DNA of 16,413 nucleotides, taken from Beroe ovata. Its lineage: Eukaryota > Ctenophora > Nuda > Beroida > Beroidae. Made by a program: the position numbers and the translations under genes. Positions 1 through 9,471 of the stretch are shown in pieces. The notes below the pieces were generated by a model. It ran no database searches, was not told the origin of the DNA, and saw only the letters and a list, made by a program, of their open reading frames with translations. Numbering within the stretch: the stretch's first letter is position 1; each line of letters begins with the position of its first letter. The stretch is taken from positions 102,533 to 118,945 of the forward strand of contig CAMPET010000102.1 of assembly GCA_946803715.1 (NCBI GenBank), given 5' to 3'.

Positions 1-10
1 TTGTCATAGT

Positions 11-208
11 CACGTGATATGTCGCAGCGGTCACGTGACAGGCAACGCGCGCGGTTATTGGACTGATTGCCCTAGCCTCACGTGTTGCCTGCCTGTAGTG
101 TAAATGTGAGCTGTGGGATGAATATATATTCGTGTTTTACAATAAGTATGACCGCTAAATCACGTGACGTATATGCTGATCTCTCATTGGCTTGTCAATA
201 TGCACGTG
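11..208. promoter_or_regulatory. Cluster of CACGTG E-boxes with CCAAT boxes
   Basis: Five CACGTG hexamers lie within about 200 bases, at 11-16, 32-37, 79-84, 161-166 and 203-208. The one at 30-39 is a perfect GTCACGTGAC palindrome, the form bound by bHLH-zip factors of the MITF/TFE/USF type. ATTGG (inverted CCAAT) occurs near 57, 186 and 229. The density suggests a promoter or enhancer, but no adjoining first exon could be identified, so its target is unknown. Confidence 0.4.
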
Positions 209-366
209 ATTTCTGTGCTTGGCGTTGATTGGTTGGAATTAAGAATTTCTAATTCGATTGAGGGATTGGGAAAACCACACGATATCGAGAATATTATGTC
301 CTAATCGCGTTGTGGTCATGTCGGCACAACTCTTTGTCGTCGTGTAAAATATGTAGGGAAAAACAC

Positions 367-406
367 ACGAAACGCACACCCACACGCACACCCACACGCA
401 CACATA
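367..406. repeat. CA-rich minisatellite, about 12-bp unit
   Basis: A short tandem array built from CACGCACACCCA-like units. It has no coding potential. Confidence 0.6.
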
Positions 407-642
407 TACTACTCTAGTGAAAATAATCGGGGTTATCTGCTGTTTGAGAATGTATCAAGATCTTCGCTATGATTTCTCCTGTGATCTATAAGCTCTGAGA
501 TATGTGTTCAGCAAAATTAATGTATGTATTCTGAAGTGATGGTGTACCGAATGAATTTCAAATCCTGGACACTAACGATGATGCTATAGTCGGCATACAT
601 CTCGCTCCACTTAGCATAATCCTGTATTTAGCAAAATGTGGA

Positions 643-662
643 CACAGCACACACACACACAC

Positions 663-703
<41 letters not shown>

Positions 704-787
704 NACACATACACACATGAAGATAACAGAGACACATACGCGAAGACGCAGACACACACTCACACACACACATACACACACACACAA
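643..787. repeat. (CA)n microsatellite with assembly N
   Basis: A long CA array with a single N at 704 and degenerate CA-rich sequence continuing to about 960. All reading frames through it are His/Thr or Cys/Val repeats and are not genes. Confidence 0.95.
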
Positions 788-1165
788 AGATAGGTACATA
801 TACACTCATGTCACGCACACTGCGCAAACACACATATATACAAACATACAAACAAACACACTCACAGATTTATACACGATTGCTTGTGTATATTTTTATA
901 CACGTGTGCAAATGTACACACATATTCATTATACACACATTATACACACAAGTGCTCTGTGCTTCTGTCCTTTTTTCCGCCTTATCAAAAAGAACAAATC
1001 CGTGTCACAACGCTGTATGAGATGTATCCATGCAGACTATTATACGGTAGTGCATCGGAATGTTTTAATTATTTTCTTTTACACGAAGAATCGTGTGAAT
1101 TCATGCTTAAATTTAAGAGAAATAATCTCAAGATACGTTCATTATGTAAAAACCTTCATCAGAAT

Positions 1166-1365
1166 ATATGTGTGTGTTTGATTGTGCGTGTGTGCGTGTA
1201 TGTTTGTGTGTGTCTGCCTGTCTGTGTGTGTTGTGTTTCTGTGTTTGTATCTGTGTGTGCATGGTTGTCTGTGTGTGTTATGTGTTTGTATCTGTGTGTG
1301 TGTGCGTGTGTGTGTGTATTTGTGTGTTTGTGTGTACTGTGTATATATCTGTGTATGTATAAGAA
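1166..1365. repeat. Degenerate (GT)n array, inverted relative to the CA array at 643
   Basis: An imperfect GTGTGT/TCTG array about 200 bases long. It is complementary in sense to the CA block at 643-787, so the two could pair as a long imperfect stem. Confidence 0.85.
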
Positions 1366-2196
1366 TACTTTCAAAAGTATGTATCATTGAGTGCACTACT
1401 ATCCTGTTTTACATTTTAAACGCGCTCATCTGCTACTAAATCATGCACCGATCACGGCACTGTTGTTGAAGACTTGCTTTGTTTCTATGTACGTACACAC
1501 ATACTATAACAGTATGTAACAACTGCCAAAACGACAGAGCGTGTGATTTGAAACATGCAAATGATACTGGCAGACGGTTAGACGCTCATATGACGACAGA
1601 TGAGGCAATTGTGATGTAAATGACAGACATTGACATGCGGAATGAACGTTGGACGTTGTTTAGAGTTGACAAAATGTGATGGAGTAGGTAGGTGATGCGA
1701 AATGATCTTAGAGCATTCTTGAGAACGCTTATTATAATGCGGAATAATAAACCAGAAATTTATCAAGGCTTTTTTCAGTAGGTCAAAGCCGATCCCACAA
1801 TTATTGTAATCATTCGATTATATTAATCTCGCATCGGGAAACAGTCAGTCTACGACTTTTACACCGACTTGATATACCTAATAGATGTGTGAGTGTGTGT
1901 GAGTGTTGTGTAAACAACAACAAAGACATCAATAAAAACCTAATTAGATAATGTCTCTCCGCTTGATTACACATATATCTTCTCTCAATCAAGTGTATAC
2001 TGTAATAGCATCATATTGTGTAAGTAGCATGCTAACTACTTCCCTGACACTTCACATTCGTCGTGTTGTCTGCTATAATCGTATTTTTACATCAATGTTT
2101 ACATAGCGCGATCAGTATTTCCGTGTGGAGGGGAATGGAGGTTCCCGCACGGCATAGTTTTACTTCATTGATGCTTCAGGGAGATATTACTTACAA
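1366..2196. other. No feature recognised
   Basis: AT-rich sequence with stops in all frames and no convincing exon, RNA gene or repeat. If the glypican gene extends upstream it may be intron. Confidence 0.5.
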
Positions 2197-2198
2197 AG

Positions 2199-2369
2199 CC
2201 ACACACAGACACAGACATTCACACACACACATTCACACACACACACAGACACACAATCACACTTACAAACACAGACACAGACACACACACACACNACACA
2301 CACACACACACACACTACACACAGACACACCCACACATACAAACACACACACACACACACACACACACA
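2199..2369. repeat. (CA)n microsatellite with assembly N
   Basis: A CA array interrupted by CAGACA and TTCACA units, with an N at 2295. Predicted frames are pure simple-repeat translations. Confidence 0.95.
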
Positions 2370-2772
2370 ATTCGCTATACATACACAGAGAGTAGCTGTT
2401 TCGGAGTATAAACCAATACAATCCAGGATACACGTATACGGCTTCGTGCCGCCGAGCACTCTTTCGTAACAAATTATCTCTCTCCCCCAGTGAAACCTTA
2501 CACGTGTATATCACATACACAATGTTTGTATCCCAGTTCATGGTGTATGACGGGGATTAGATTTGGTGGGCAATTGTCTTCATATCCAGTTTCATGAGCC
2601 AATAGGATGTCGTCATGCTCGTGACGTCATGGAGTGTACAGCCAATTGGAAGAGAGGGAAGGAGGGGTACTGTATTTAGTACAGACAGCGTGGGGACTGG
2701 GGTGTCTGTCTGTGTTGAGTCTACTCGTCNCCCCCACTGTCTAGTTAGAATTAGGTACATTGATTCCTCGTG

Positions 2773-2951
2773 TACACAGTCTGTGTGTTTGTGTCTGTGT
2801 CTGTGTGAGTGAGTTTGGTGAGTATATGAGTGAGTTTGGTGAGTATATAAGTGACATCTATCTCCGATTTTTGTGTGTCTGTGTGTACATATGTGTGTGT
2901 CTGTATGTGTGTATGTGTATTGTGTGTATGTGTATTGTGTGTATGTGTGAG
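2773..2951. repeat. Compound GT repeat with 21-bp and 16-bp tandem units
   Basis: GT-rich block. It includes two tandem copies of a 21-bp unit containing GAGTGAGTTTGGTGAGTATA at 2806-2848 and a roughly 16-bp TGTGTATGTGTATTG repeat at 2908-2947. It is inverted in sense relative to the CA array at 2199-2369. Confidence 0.85.
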
Positions 2952-3090
2952 AGAGTGGATTTGTCGAGCAAGTATAAAACACTACCTTCAATACACAATA
3001 TACATGCTTGTTACCTGAAAGAGAGTAGATGTCACGTGAACCCATCAGAAGGTATATATGCATGTTACCTNACACACACACATACACATA

Positions 3091-4094
3091 GAGACATGGA
3101 CGCATATACATTCGTACTAAAACTCATGCTACCACAATTACAGACCAGTACAGAAAATTTAGTGTAGGTCACGCCTAAAACTACACTCTTCTCAGATATG
3201 CGAAAACACAGTATATAATCATTCTACCTTACCCATGATATATTCTTACCTCTATTCTCCATAATAATTGAGCATTTCCCTTTTGGTATGTCGAGTATTC
3301 TGTGAAAAAGGCTTCTCCTTTATCCCTTCCTTCCCACATGATATACACCCCGAAAGTGCGTTATAATGGAAGAAAGGGGCGTGGAAAAATGAAATACAAA
3401 TTCTTACCAACAACTACAAATTTCGTGATATTTTTGTAACTATTTATTGAACACTATGCAAGGTACCTACTATGATACGGGTATGATACATTTCTTGTGT
3501 TTAATTTTCTATATTATATATGTGTTTGTACATAGTATTGTCTGTAATAAGTGTGAATATTTTCTATACGGGATTCGGTTTGTCTGGGCGTTGTATGTAT
3601 TCGGGATTTAGGGTTCTGTAGCATTGTATCTTAGGATGTAGTAGTAATGTATCTTAGTAATGTATACGGTTAGTTTTGTGGATACTGGATATGTGTATGT
3701 GTTAGTTCAAACTTCAATTGTTTGTTTGTTTGATGTGTTTGTGCTTGTTTGTTTAACAAACAATAACAGACCAATCAGAGGTAAAATGGTGTTGTTGAAT
3801 GAGATATCGATGTACCTATTCAATTGCTGCTCATACTCACCTATACAGTGTACACTGTACAGGACTATTTTGAGTCACTTATAAATCAAATGTTAAGTCA
3901 GGTGTGACTGAAAGGATAAAATTCGAATAAGATCTCAACAGTCCTCTATCTAATCTCAGTTCACATATGTCAGAATTGAGAATTCAGAAATAATTTCCCA
4001 TTTGTAACAGACAATCTCACGGCATCAAAAGTCTACATGTATTTGAGATATAGGTATTTTCCAAACTTAGCTTATCTTAGACATCCCTAAATTT
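3091..4094. other. AT-rich stretch without a gene
   Basis: No supportable exon was found. It holds two perfect small palindromes: TACAGTGTACACTGTA at 3844-3859, and 9-bp arms TTGTTTGTT/AACAAACAA at 3745-3763. It probably lies in the intron before the first visible glypican exon. Confidence 0.45.
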
Positions 4095-4298
4095 CACTGG
4101 AAATCACACACACTGAAAATCACGCACTGGAAATCACACACACTGAGGATCACGCACACTAGAAATCACGCACACTGGAAATCACACACACTNCTGGAAA
4201 TCACACACACTGAGAATCACGCACACTGGAAATCACACACACAGACACACTGAGAATCACACACACTGAGAATCACGCACACTGGAAATCACACACAG
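4095..4298. repeat. Minisatellite of AATCACRCACACTGRA units
   Basis: About eleven degenerate copies of a 16-18 bp unit such as AATCACGCACACTGGA, with an N at 4193. It ends about 14 bases before the first visible glypican exon, so it forms the 3' end of that intron. Its copy number may therefore be variable or misassembled. Confidence 0.85.
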
Positions 4299-4311
4299 TC
4301 TCTCATCTCAG

Positions 4312-4434
4312 ATCCATGGAGCGATGACTTGCTATTCCATCTGAAGAAGCACGCTGAGGAGCTCACTCTCTTTGAGAACCTGTTCGATACTCTACCCTAC
4401 CAAATCTGTGACAAGGTCCACTACTCTCAACCGG
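4312..4434 (+). CDS. Glypican exon (first visible)
   Basis: The acceptor is TCTCATCTCAG and the donor is CCGG|GTAAGT. The exon enters with two bases completing a codon and leaves after one base. It encodes PWSDDLLFHLKKHAEELTLF and ENLFDTLPYQICDKVHYSQP, corresponding to the glypican segment just before the CWNG motif. The frame meets a stop right after the donor (GGT AAG TAG). Confidence 0.83.
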
Positions 4435-6017
4435 GTAAGTAGATCTTGGGGACGGGGTAATTTTGATGAATGCTGGAATAGATAAGTCGTGTTCTTGTTG
4501 ACTAGAGGTGTTTGCCATATTTTCACAGCCGAATCATTCAGGGTCTGAGAATCATTGTTGGAATGGTACAGCCATGTCAACTTATAACTGTCATATAGCT
4601 GATAATGGTGTGCTAGCACCAAACCCTACACAGGTAAATAATAGAAATCGTAAAATCTGGCCTTCTGTAGAATTTATTGACATTGAAACCTGAGCAGTGA
4701 TAAAATTGAGATGGATGAGTCTTCCTCAATCTGCGAAATTTTGATTTTTCTCGCTGATCTCATGTAGATATGCACTCTTATTTCTTTAAGTCGTGATTAT
4801 TGAACCACCTTCATAATGTTTTCCTTCAATACGGTGGTTGCCAAGTTTTTGTAAAGATTTGTGTACCGCTAACAAAATATCATTGCCACTTGCAAAATTC
4901 TCGACTTGTGAGCGCGCGCGGTAACACAAATCTGGACTTTGACCAACACGACCGAACGCGCGCGTGATTTTGTAGAATTATCGTGGGAAAATTTGTAAAA
5001 TAGGACGATTTTGCCGACTGCACAAGTGATAACGTCGTTTCCGCTCTTCAATTACGCGCCACCTTACTTCCACAGCAACGTCCTTCTCTTTTCCAGTGGT
5101 AATGACTCTGATGAGACTAATCGTGTTAGCAGATCCGAGGTCTTGCCCCTTCTGTCTCCATAAATTTTCATACGTTATAACAATTCCCTGCAAAATTAAT
5201 AATCGAAGCCAAAGATATGAAACGATTTCTTCCCTAAAATGAGATCATTGTGCCATTTGACACTCATTATAGTGGTAAATCTCATTTTCAGGTGGTACTG
5301 GGTGACCCATTGCTGTCTGAGCAGGAGCTCAGACTAAAGGAGATTATAAGGATGCTGTATGATGTCACAGGTATTACTATTTCAATATCGGTGCTGTCAC
5401 GAGCGATACGAGCTTCATTTCGTGACTAATTGGTGTGTTTGATTATGGTGTGTCTAATTATAGTGGAATAGAAATCTGAAATGTCCGTTCACTTGTCATT
5501 GGTACAGAAATTAACTATAAACCACTATTTAATTCTAAACATCAAATTTCCATAGAAGAGTGTCAGGAAATTGTGTTGCATTGTCGCATCCATATTATGC
5601 ATGATATCCTCTGCAAACAAAGTCACGTGAATTTTCTTTCCCCAGGTATGACTCCCTCCCCAACTCCCATGCTACACCTACACATGGACGATATCCGGGA
5701 CATGTGCTTCGAGCCTGAACCTAGGCAATGGGAGAATAACCAGTTTGATAGCGACGAGGATAATGTGTAAGGATATTTTACACTTTCTACTTTAGGTCAT
5801 GATTTCTGTTCAAATTTGTTCAAAATCACGTGATTTATAGTGATAGTTTTCCAGCAAAACCGTCCTCTATTGATCAATAAATCACGTTATTTTCAGTTCC
5901 GATAAACGTGCTCACGACGCTCTATCACGTGATCAAACCAGCGACACTCACCCCGTCTCCCCCTCTCTCCTTCCCGTCCTATTACTACTCCTCTCAACAT
6001 TGGGGAATAACGGTTGA
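4312..6017 (+). CDS. Glypican, C-terminal part, five spliced exons (partial)
   Basis: A GPI-anchored heparan sulfate proteoglycan core protein; the family modulates Wnt, Hedgehog, BMP and FGF signalling at the cell surface. Exons join at 4312-4434, 4506-4633, 5292-5370, 5646-5766 and 5897-6017. All introns are GT..AG and all phases agree, giving about 190 residues. Family signs are FENLFDTLPYQIC followed by a cysteine in CWNGTAMSTY, which corresponds to the conserved glypican IC...CWNG..V..Y segment. Next come a helical LSEQELRLKEIIRML stretch, an acidic linker (DSDEDN), and a terminal hydrophobic run SLLPVLLLLLSTL that fits a GPI signal. Sequons NHS and NGT are present. No Ser-Gly glycosaminoglycan attachment site occurs in this tail, which is unusual because many glypicans carry them here. 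The N-terminal half lies outside or is unrecognised upstream. The exact glypican subfamily is not resolved. Confidence 0.87.
4506..4633 (+). CDS. Glypican exon with CWNG motif
   Basis: The phase-compatible acceptor is the TAG at 4503-4505 behind a T-rich tract. The more obvious CAG at 4526-4528 would give a stop seven codons later if joined to the previous donor. The donor is ACACAG|GTAAAT. The exon encodes a Ser/Asn-rich lead (SQPNHSGSENH), CWNGTAMSTYNCHIADNG and a Pro/Asn-rich end. CWNG is the glypican hallmark. Confidence 0.83.
5292..5370 (+). CDS. Glypican exon, amphipathic helix segment
   Basis: The acceptor is CATTTTCAG in phase 0 and the donor is GTCACAG|GTATTA. It encodes VVLGDPLLSEQELRLKEIIR then MLYDVT. 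It matches in position and character the glypican helix after CWNG (D-P-x-x, then a Leu/Ile-rich helix). Confidence 0.8.
5646..5766 (+). CDS. Glypican exon, acidic linker
   Basis: The acceptor is TTCTTTCCCCAG. The donor chosen is AATGT|GTAAGG, because reading on gives an immediate TAA (5768-5770) and no GPI signal. The exon encodes a Pro/Met-rich start, HLHMDDIRDMCFEPEPRQWE and an acidic end (NQFDSDEDN). The single cysteine lies in DMC. Leaving in phase 2, it joins cleanly to the last exon. Confidence 0.77.
5897..6017 (+). CDS. Glypican last exon with GPI-anchor signal
   Basis: The acceptor is CGTTATTTTCAG. Thirty-nine codons follow and end in TGA at 6015-6017. The sequence runs SDKRAHDALSRDQTSDTHP, a VSPS spacer, then LLPVLLLLLSTL and a short GNNG end. 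A polar spacer followed by a C-terminal hydrophobic run is the layout of a GPI attachment signal. The cleavage site is not certain; small residues around DALS or TSD are possible. A TCACGTGA octamer is embedded in the coding sequence at 5925-5932. No AATAAA occurs within about 1 kb downstream. Confidence 0.8.
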
Positions 6018-7489
6018 AAAGCAAGTTTCATCCACCCACCCTTATATCAGATATCCTGACGATGATTGATCAGCGTGCACAACCTCGAAATTACCTGACG
6101 ATATAAAAGACGAAGTTTGGCACGAGAGGACGTGTTGGATGACCTTGAGGAAGATTAATAGCTGGGGAAAGTCGAGCATTTGTCTCTTGACGATCGATAG
6201 TGAAAAAAAATGCGGACGATCGTCGAAAGATGAAATATTACAAACAATATCGCAACAAAAGACACGTAACCTTGATATATTTCTCTTTTTAGTTTTCATT
6301 TTATCCGATTCCTAAAATATGAAACTGTTGATTTTGAGAGATATTCACGCGTTAAATTTTAATGTATTCATTTTTGATGTTTCTTGTATATATGGAAAAG
6401 CTAACATGTTGGAAATGCTATTATAGGTCCTCTGAATGAGCAACGGCAAAAATAGTCACAAAAAGTGATATTCTTCATCTCGACGCCGATCTCAATTAAT
6501 AAGCCAACATTCTTCTTTTGGTTAAGACTTTAGTTTAAGTGTGGAGTGACCCTCTCGATTTATTTCTTTAAAAAACAAACTGCGTAATTAAAACGGCTTG
6601 AACGAACCAATTTTGGTATTTCAAATTCGAGGAAGATGTGATTATGAGTTGCGAAGTTAAGGCCGAATGCCATTTATCCATTATTTTTGGTGACTATAGT
6701 ATGTTGAAAGTATTACTTTTATTGCTCATGCCTTATGGAAGTGATATATCAAATTGAATTTTATCAACAACGAAACATAATTGTTTTAAATGACTTTGAC
6801 GATGATTGAGGGATAACAATTCCAATCTATCGGATACGTAAAGTTTTGCCTGGCGATGCTAGGTCCAGCTACCGCGAGAAATGAAATTCTCGGCAGGGTC
6901 TTTCATCGATAGACAAGCAGAATTTAAATTACCAATTGGCAATTTGAAGGGCCGATTTCCAACGTATTCAGAATTCCCATATAGTTACTCTACTATAGTG
7001 CCAGCTCCTATATTCAGCACCTATTATAATATTCTGTATTATTCTAAACACACGTATTCTCGATCATTTGAAGCTTCTGGTATGGTCATTGGACGTCTCC
7101 GACTTAAGCTCTGAGATCTATTAAACTTTCCAGAAGATTTAAATGAATTTAACTTTTTCAAGAATTAAAACAAGAGGATTTCTATCAAAATATGTCAAAT
7201 CAAATTGGAACAATAAATGTCACTTTAAATATAACACAAGTTCAATATAGATTAGTTAATAAACACAAATTTAAATTACTGTGCCATCAGCGTTACTGCA
7301 GCATATCCACAAGATTTGGTATTAATGACGTCACACAACTTCCATATAAGGAATAATATTGATATGCCCAAATATGGTCAATTTGTAACGCCACCGCGTT
7401 CTCGAGAACAACGCAACGCTGATGAAGATGAATCAATATAATATCATATTCTCTCTGGTTTAATAATATCGAAACTCAAAAAATAATGA

Positions 7490-7570
7490 ATCTTTTCACC
7501 AACACGGCTCATTTTCTGGAAAAATGATGTTTCTGGAAGAGGAAGATTTTTAAGCTGCTGGTGAAAAGAT
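7490..7570. repeat. Inverted repeat, 12-bp perfect arms
   Basis: ATCTTTTCACCA at 7490-7501 pairs with TGGTGAAAAGAT at 7559-7570. A smaller CATTTT/AAAATG hairpin is nested inside. It may be a folded RNA or a decayed foldback element. Confidence 0.6.
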
Positions 7571-8376
7571 CCAAAGCAGGGGAACAAAATTAATGAATCA
7601 TTCAAGAGCTTCAAAACTCAAACGTATTAAGTTAAACTTTTATTTTGAATTTCATAAACGAAAAATGAAACATTCCAGTTCAATCTTGACGGCTATGAAT
7701 TATAGAAGTGAACTATTTCTGATTCTTAAATTGACGTCGGAATTCCTGAAAGAGCACCTTTTTCTACAAATTGAACTCTATGATACCGATAGCCGCCCTG
7801 GGGATTATGACTAAAGTAAAGTGAGATTTTAAAGCTCCATTTTGTGTGGTTCTACTTTTAGAAATGAACAACCTCCATCTTTCTGAATATCCTTCGAATA
7901 TTTTCAGGAAAGAGTCTCTACATCTTATTCTTAGGAGCGCAAGGAGAATTGTCAAGCAATATTTTCTTGCTGATCATTTCTAAGCCCCTTCCTTCAAGTG
8001 CAATCGTCAAAACTCTTCACCCCACCTCAATGACATTTACCGTAAAAATAATATCCTTAATAACATCAATCATGTGAAATCATGACTTTCCACCTCTCAA
8101 TTTGATGAGAAAAATTCATTTTTGAACAGAAAATCATCAGAAACTCATAACTCAAGTTTCAAGATAATAATAAATCGTGTGGAGAATGATGTAATAATCT
8201 TACTGAATCTTGATGAATGGTGTTTGAAAAATACGATGCTTGGATCACTCCCCAAGAATCATACTGATACCGCTGATACAACTGTGTGTGTGTGTGTTTT
8301 TATTAATCATAAAAATATTGCTTTCACGCAGAATATTAACTGGAAATATGCGTGTTATCATGCATAGAAGTTTCTC

Positions 8377-8484
8377 AGCCAAAGATACTGAAGAAATTAT
8401 TATATTTTTGAAGGAACTGGGTTTGGATAAATATCTAATAGTATATGCGGTTGAAATTTAGACGAAACTTCAGTATTTTTGGCT
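8377..8484. repeat. Inverted repeat, 17-bp arms with one mismatch
   Basis: AGCCAAAGATACTGAAG at 8377-8393 pairs with CTTCAGTATTTTTGGCT at 8468-8484. The arms flank the stretch whose translation resembles half a SAM domain. Confidence 0.6.
8379..8440 (+). pseudogene. Possible SAM-domain fragment
   Basis: The translated stretch DTEEIIIFLKELGLDKYLIV followed by Tyr resembles the first half of a sterile alpha motif, a helical interaction domain with pattern D-V-x-x-[FW]-L-x-x-[LI]-G-L-x-x-Y-x-x-x-[FY]. It can be bounded as a mini-exon by TTTCTCAG and ATA|GTATAT. No exon for the second half of the domain is visible, the frame stops at 8459-8461, and the region sits inside an inverted repeat. It may be a decayed exon or chance. 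Confidence 0.22.
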
Positions 8485-8599
8485 AATTGTCAAGATACGT
8501 TTTCAATTAACCTGCAATTCCGGAAATCTCTATTAAACGAAATTCACGAAGGTCACTAAATATCGCCAAACAGTTGACTTTTCAAAGAAATTGCAGTGT

Positions 8600-8756
8600 A
8601 ATAGAAAATGGTATTCTTGGGGAGGGGTCCCAAACTTTTTCAGTTATGTGTCAGCAATTGACCAATGAGAACACAGATACAACCATTTGAAATCAAGAAC
8701 GCTGTCACGTGATCAAAACCATTTGGGACCCCAACCCAATGATACCATTCTCTATT
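8600..8756. repeat. Inverted repeat, 35-bp arms about 86% identical
   Basis: Arms at 8600-8634 and 8722-8756 match at 30 of 35 positions and share the core GGGGTCCCAAA. The 87-bp spacer contains TCACGTGA at 8705-8712. It could be a foldback transposon remnant or a structured transcript. No target-site duplication could be assigned. Confidence 0.65.
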
Positions 8757-8782
8757 GTTTTGATAATTTACTGACAAAAGAT

Positions 8783-9202
8783 ATGGAAAGTTTGGGACAT
8801 ACGCCAAATCATATTAAATCATTTCATAATCGATCCCAAGTCGAGCTTTCTTTTTCGACTTCGAGCACCCATGATACTGACGTCATAAGTACTCAAGCCA
8901 TCATCCAAAAGTGTGTTAAAGCTATTCATATCATCCAGCGCCCCAAAATTCTTGCACCAATTAGGATCGATCCAGGCATGCTTGTGAGACTCAAGAGAAG
9001 TACGAAATTCGGCACTGGATCAGTCCCTCATCAGGCACAAGAACGATACACAAACGGTCATAATTCATTCGTTTTCAATATGACAGACAGACACATACAC
9101 GAACACGTACATACATTATATCTCCTGAGGCGCTGGCTTGGTAAAACCTGCACAGTGCGCCTTAATGAGTTCATTGCTGTTGTTCAATATTCCTTGCAAT
9201 AA
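8783..9202 (+). CDS. Hypothetical open frame (doubtful)
   Basis: This is the longest unbroken frame in the window outside simple repeats. It is 139 codons from the first ATG (MESLGHTPNHIKSFHNRSQV...), and the frame is open from about 8687. The stop codon overlaps an AATAAA at 9198-9203, and more AATAAA-like signals follow to about 9225, so it could be the 3' end of a transcript. There is no recognised domain. The His/Thr/Ile-rich composition and the absence of splice or homology support keep confidence low. Confidence 0.2.
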   Translation: MESLGHTPNHIKSFHNRSQVELSFSTSSTHDTDVISTQAIIQKCVKAIHIIQRPKILAPIRIDPGMLVRLKRSTKFGTGSVPHQAQERYTNGHNSFVFNMTDRHIHEHVHTLYLLRRWLGKTCTVRLNEFIAVVQYSLQ

Positions 9203-9342
9203 ACTGTCGTAATAAAAACAATAAAACCATTCTCTTACAGTCTTCTGTTGGGTACCGAATGTTAAAACACACGCAATAAATCATCGCGCCAGGGAACTGC
9301 TGCAATATCACGCGTGGGAGCCAACGTATGCGGGACACGCCC

Positions 9343-9417
9343 CACGTGCGTAGCCATGGTAACCCATCACGCGTTACCATGGTCGCTCTCACGCGCAGCA
9401 GCTGACATATCACGTGA
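9343..9417. promoter_or_regulatory. Candidate promoter with paired RFX X-boxes and E-boxes
   Basis: GTAGCCATGGTAAC at 9350-9363 fits the X-box consensus GTNRCC-AT-RGYAAC bound by RFX factors. A second near-match, GTTACCATGGTCGC at 9373-9386, reads GCGACCATGGTAAC on the other strand. Together they form a perfect 10-bp inverted repeat (CCATGGTAAC / GTTACCATGG). CACGTG lies on each side at 9343-9348 and 9411-9416, and several CGCGT sites are nearby. RFX X-boxes typically drive ciliary genes in animals. Which gene this one serves is not clear. Confidence 0.45.
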
Positions 9418-9471
9418 TGCCTGGCGCAATTTGAATCTGGCACGTTTCTTCCTGTACACCAAGCTAAAAAG

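Larger units (their letters stand above)
6018..9290. other. AT-rich intergenic or 3' UTR stretch between convergent genes
   Basis: Most of this 3.3 kb has no convincing gene. The first AATAAA on the plus strand is near 7211, with another near 7257. Short imperfect inverted repeats recur, and the clearest are listed separately. A few open frames of 60-85 codons occur on both strands without good splice or start context. Confidence 0.5.

Noticed and set aside
558-1439. Several long open frames rich in Cys/Val or His/Thr
   Set aside because: They are translations of CA/GT microsatellites and have no other content. The same holds for frames at 2063-2541 and 2760-3167.
4095-4298. CRISPR-like appearance of the AATCAC repeat array
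   Set aside because: Units are degenerate and contiguous without unique spacers, and the context is an animal intron, so it is a minisatellite.
4526-4528. CAG acceptor giving a glypican exon starting at 4529
   Set aside because: Joined to the donor at 4434 it shifts frame and stops within seven codons. The TAG at 4503-4505 keeps the frame open.
6042-6299. 85-codon minus-strand frame overlapping the glypican 3' region
   Set aside because: It has an ATG but no splice partner or domain, and lies in the likely glypican 3' UTR.
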